Shown one piece after another: positions 14,370-15,556 of a DNA stretch of 15,556 nt (positions are counted from its first letter, which is position 1; the number at the start of each line of letters is the position of its first letter). Source of the DNA: Lachnoclostridium sp. UBA3775. GTDB lineage: Bacteria; Bacillota; Clostridia; Lachnospirales; Lachnospiraceae. The notes under the pieces were generated by a model. That model was given only the letters and a program-made list of their open reading frames with translations. It was not told the origin of the DNA and ran no database searches. Where the stretch lies: NCBI GenBank assembly GCA_002369525.1, contig DFFN01000167.1, forward strand, positions 1-15,556, given 5' to 3'. The position numbers were made by a program, and so were the translations under genes.

Positions 14370-15556
14370 ATGAGCACAGACGTATATTCAAGCCCCTTAT
14401 CGGAGCGCTATGCAAGCAGGGAAATGCAATACATTTTTTCACAGGACATGAAGTTCAGGACATGGAGAAGGCTGTGGATCGCGCTTGCCGAGTCGGAGAT
14501 GGAGCTTGGTCTTAATATTACAAAAGAACAGGTTGACGAGCTAAAAGCTCACAGGGACGATATCAATTATGATGTTGCAAAGGAAAGAGAGAAGCTCGTA
14601 CGCCATGACGTTATGAGCCATGTCTATGCTTACGGTCTTCAGTGCCCGAAGGCTGCAGGCATCATACATCTCGGCGCAACCAGCTGCTATGTCGGTGACA
14701 ATACAGACATCATTATCATGTCAGAGGGACTGAAGCTTGTGAGGAAAAAGCTTGTCAATGTGATCAAAAAGCTTTCCGATTTTGCTCTTCAGTATGCGGA
14801 TCTTCCGACTCTTGCTTTTACCCATTTCCAGCCCGCACAGCCTACAACCGTCGGTAAGAGGGCTTCTTTATGGCTGATGGAATTAAAGCTTGATTATGAC
14901 GATCTTTGCTATGTTTTGGATTCCCTGCAGCTTCTCGGAAGCAAGGGAACAACCGGAACCCAGGCAAGCTTTATGGAGCTTTTTGACGGAGACCAGGACA
15001 AGATCAAAGCGCTTGAAGCAAAGATTGCTGAAAAGATGGGCTTCGCCTCCTGCATACCTGTTTCGGGACAGACCTATACAAGAAAGGTAGATACAAGAGT
15101 TGCAAATGTTCTTGCCGGTATTGCCGCAAGTGCGACCAAGTTCTCAAACGATATCAGGCTTCTGCAGCATCTTAAAGAGATAGAAGAGCCCTTCGAGAAG
15201 AATCAGATCGGCTCCTCCGCTATGGCTTATAAGCGTAACCCGATGAGAAGCGAAAGGATCGCATCTCTTTCAAGATATGTGATGTGCGACCTCCTTAATA
15301 CCTACTTTACAAGTGCAACCCAGTGGTTTGAGAGAACACTTGATGATTCGGCAAACAAGAGACTTTCGATTCCCGAGGCTTTCCTTGCAATCGACGGCAT
15401 ACTTGATCTTTACATGAATGTAGTTGACGGACTTGTTGTATATGACAAGGTGATCAACAAGAGACTGATGAGCGAGCTTCCCTTCATGGCAACCGAAAAT
15501 ATCATGATGGATGCCGTAAAAGCAGGCGGAAACCGTCAGGAAATGCACGAGAAGAT
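14370..15556 (+). CDS. purB: Adenylosuccinate lyase, 3' end cut by window
   Basis: PurB catalyses two fumarate-releasing steps of purine synthesis: SAICAR to AICAR and adenylosuccinate to AMP. The frame is open from ATG 14370 to the window edge: 395 codons of an expected 470-480 for the long form. The N-terminus MSTDVYSSPLSERYASREM, the early RHDVMSHVYA, the catalytic-histidine segment THFQPAQPTT (His152), and the fumarase/aspartase superfamily signature loop GSSAMAYKRNPMRSE (residues 281-295, catalytic Ser282/283) are all present. The sequence resembles the eukaryote-like PurB subgroup, also common in clostridia, more than the shorter B. subtilis type. The loop has Ala286 where many homologues have Pro. 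AGGAG at 14355-14359 sets the start (10 nt spacing). It has its own promoter, so it appears to begin a new transcription unit after hslO. Confidence 0.96.
   Translation, partial: MSTDVYSSPLSERYASREMQYIFSQDMKFRTWRRLWIALAESEMELGLNITKEQVDELKAHRDDINYDVAKEREKLVRHDVMSHVYAYGLQCPKAAGIIHLGATSCYVGDNTDIIIMSEGLKLVRKKLVNVIKKLSDFALQYADLPTLAFTHFQPAQPTTVGKRASLWLMELKLDYDDLCYVLDSLQLLGSKGTTGTQASFMELFDGDQDKIKALEAKIAEKMGFASCIPVSGQTYTRKVDTRVANVLAGIAASATKFSNDIRLLQHLKEIEEPFEKNQIGSSAMAYKRNPMRSERIASLSRYVMCDLLNTYFTSATQWFERTLDDSANKRLSIPEAFLAIDGILDLYMNVVDGLVVYDKVINKRLMSELPFMATENIMMDAVKAGGNRQEMHEK

Noticed and set aside
14890..15090. 66-residue plus-strand frame inside purB
   Set aside because: Out-of-frame shadow of the purB reading frame, with no ribosome site.

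Overview
The window reads as a piece of core chromosome from an anaerobic, low-to-mid GC Firmicute, most likely a Lachnospiraceae (Butyrivibrio/Roseburia-like) clostridium. The reasons are the AddAB recombination nuclease in place of RecBCD, strong AAGGAG/GGAGG ribosome binding sites, sigma-A type promoters, a soluble DgkB/YegS-type lipid kinase, an Hsp33 with a CxC...CxxC zinc site, and codon choice rich in CTT, AAG, ATA and GAA. Every convincing gene is on the + strand. I see no insertion sequence, phage gene, CRISPR array, tRNA or rRNA.

Layout. (1) 1-1205: the 3' part of tgt (tRNA-guanine transglycosylase) followed by yajC, the small Sec-translocon accessory protein; this is a common tgt-yajC arrangement. 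(2) 1206-1493: an intergenic region that holds a complete small-RNA transcription unit: a sigma-A promoter, an RNA of about 185 nt whose two ends pair into a long interrupted stem, and an intrinsic terminator. I call it 6S RNA from its architecture. (3) 1494-8359: addB and addA, overlapping by ATGA, encoding the two subunits of the helicase-nuclease for double-strand break repair. (4) 8396-9283: a diacylglycerol/YegS-family lipid kinase. (5) 9284-9383: a 100 bp leader with two tandem stem-loops in front of xylB. (6) 9384-11658: xylB (xylulokinase), then 1 bp later a YqeM-like SAM methyltransferase. (7) 11674-13367: a small unrecognised gene that appears split by a frameshift, then a response regulator/diguanylate cyclase (REC-GGDEF-degenerate GGDEF). 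(8) 13389-14270: hslO (Hsp33). (9) 14271-14369: a spacer carrying a good sigma-A promoter for purB, whose first 395 codons end the window.

How it fits together. Most genes are housekeeping and largely independent: tRNA modification, secretion, recombination, lipid recycling, pentose entry, c-di-GMP signalling, redox chaperone, purine synthesis. Tight spacing suggests co-transcribed blocks (addBA with the lipid kinase; xylB to hslO) rather than one pathway.

I did not find a clearly new multi-gene system. The points most worth a second look are the 6S-like RNA between yajC and addB with its duplicated pairing element, the lack of a visible separate promoter for addBA, the double stem-loop ahead of xylB, the frameshifted small gene coupled to the diguanylate cyclase, and the degenerate second GGDEF domain.
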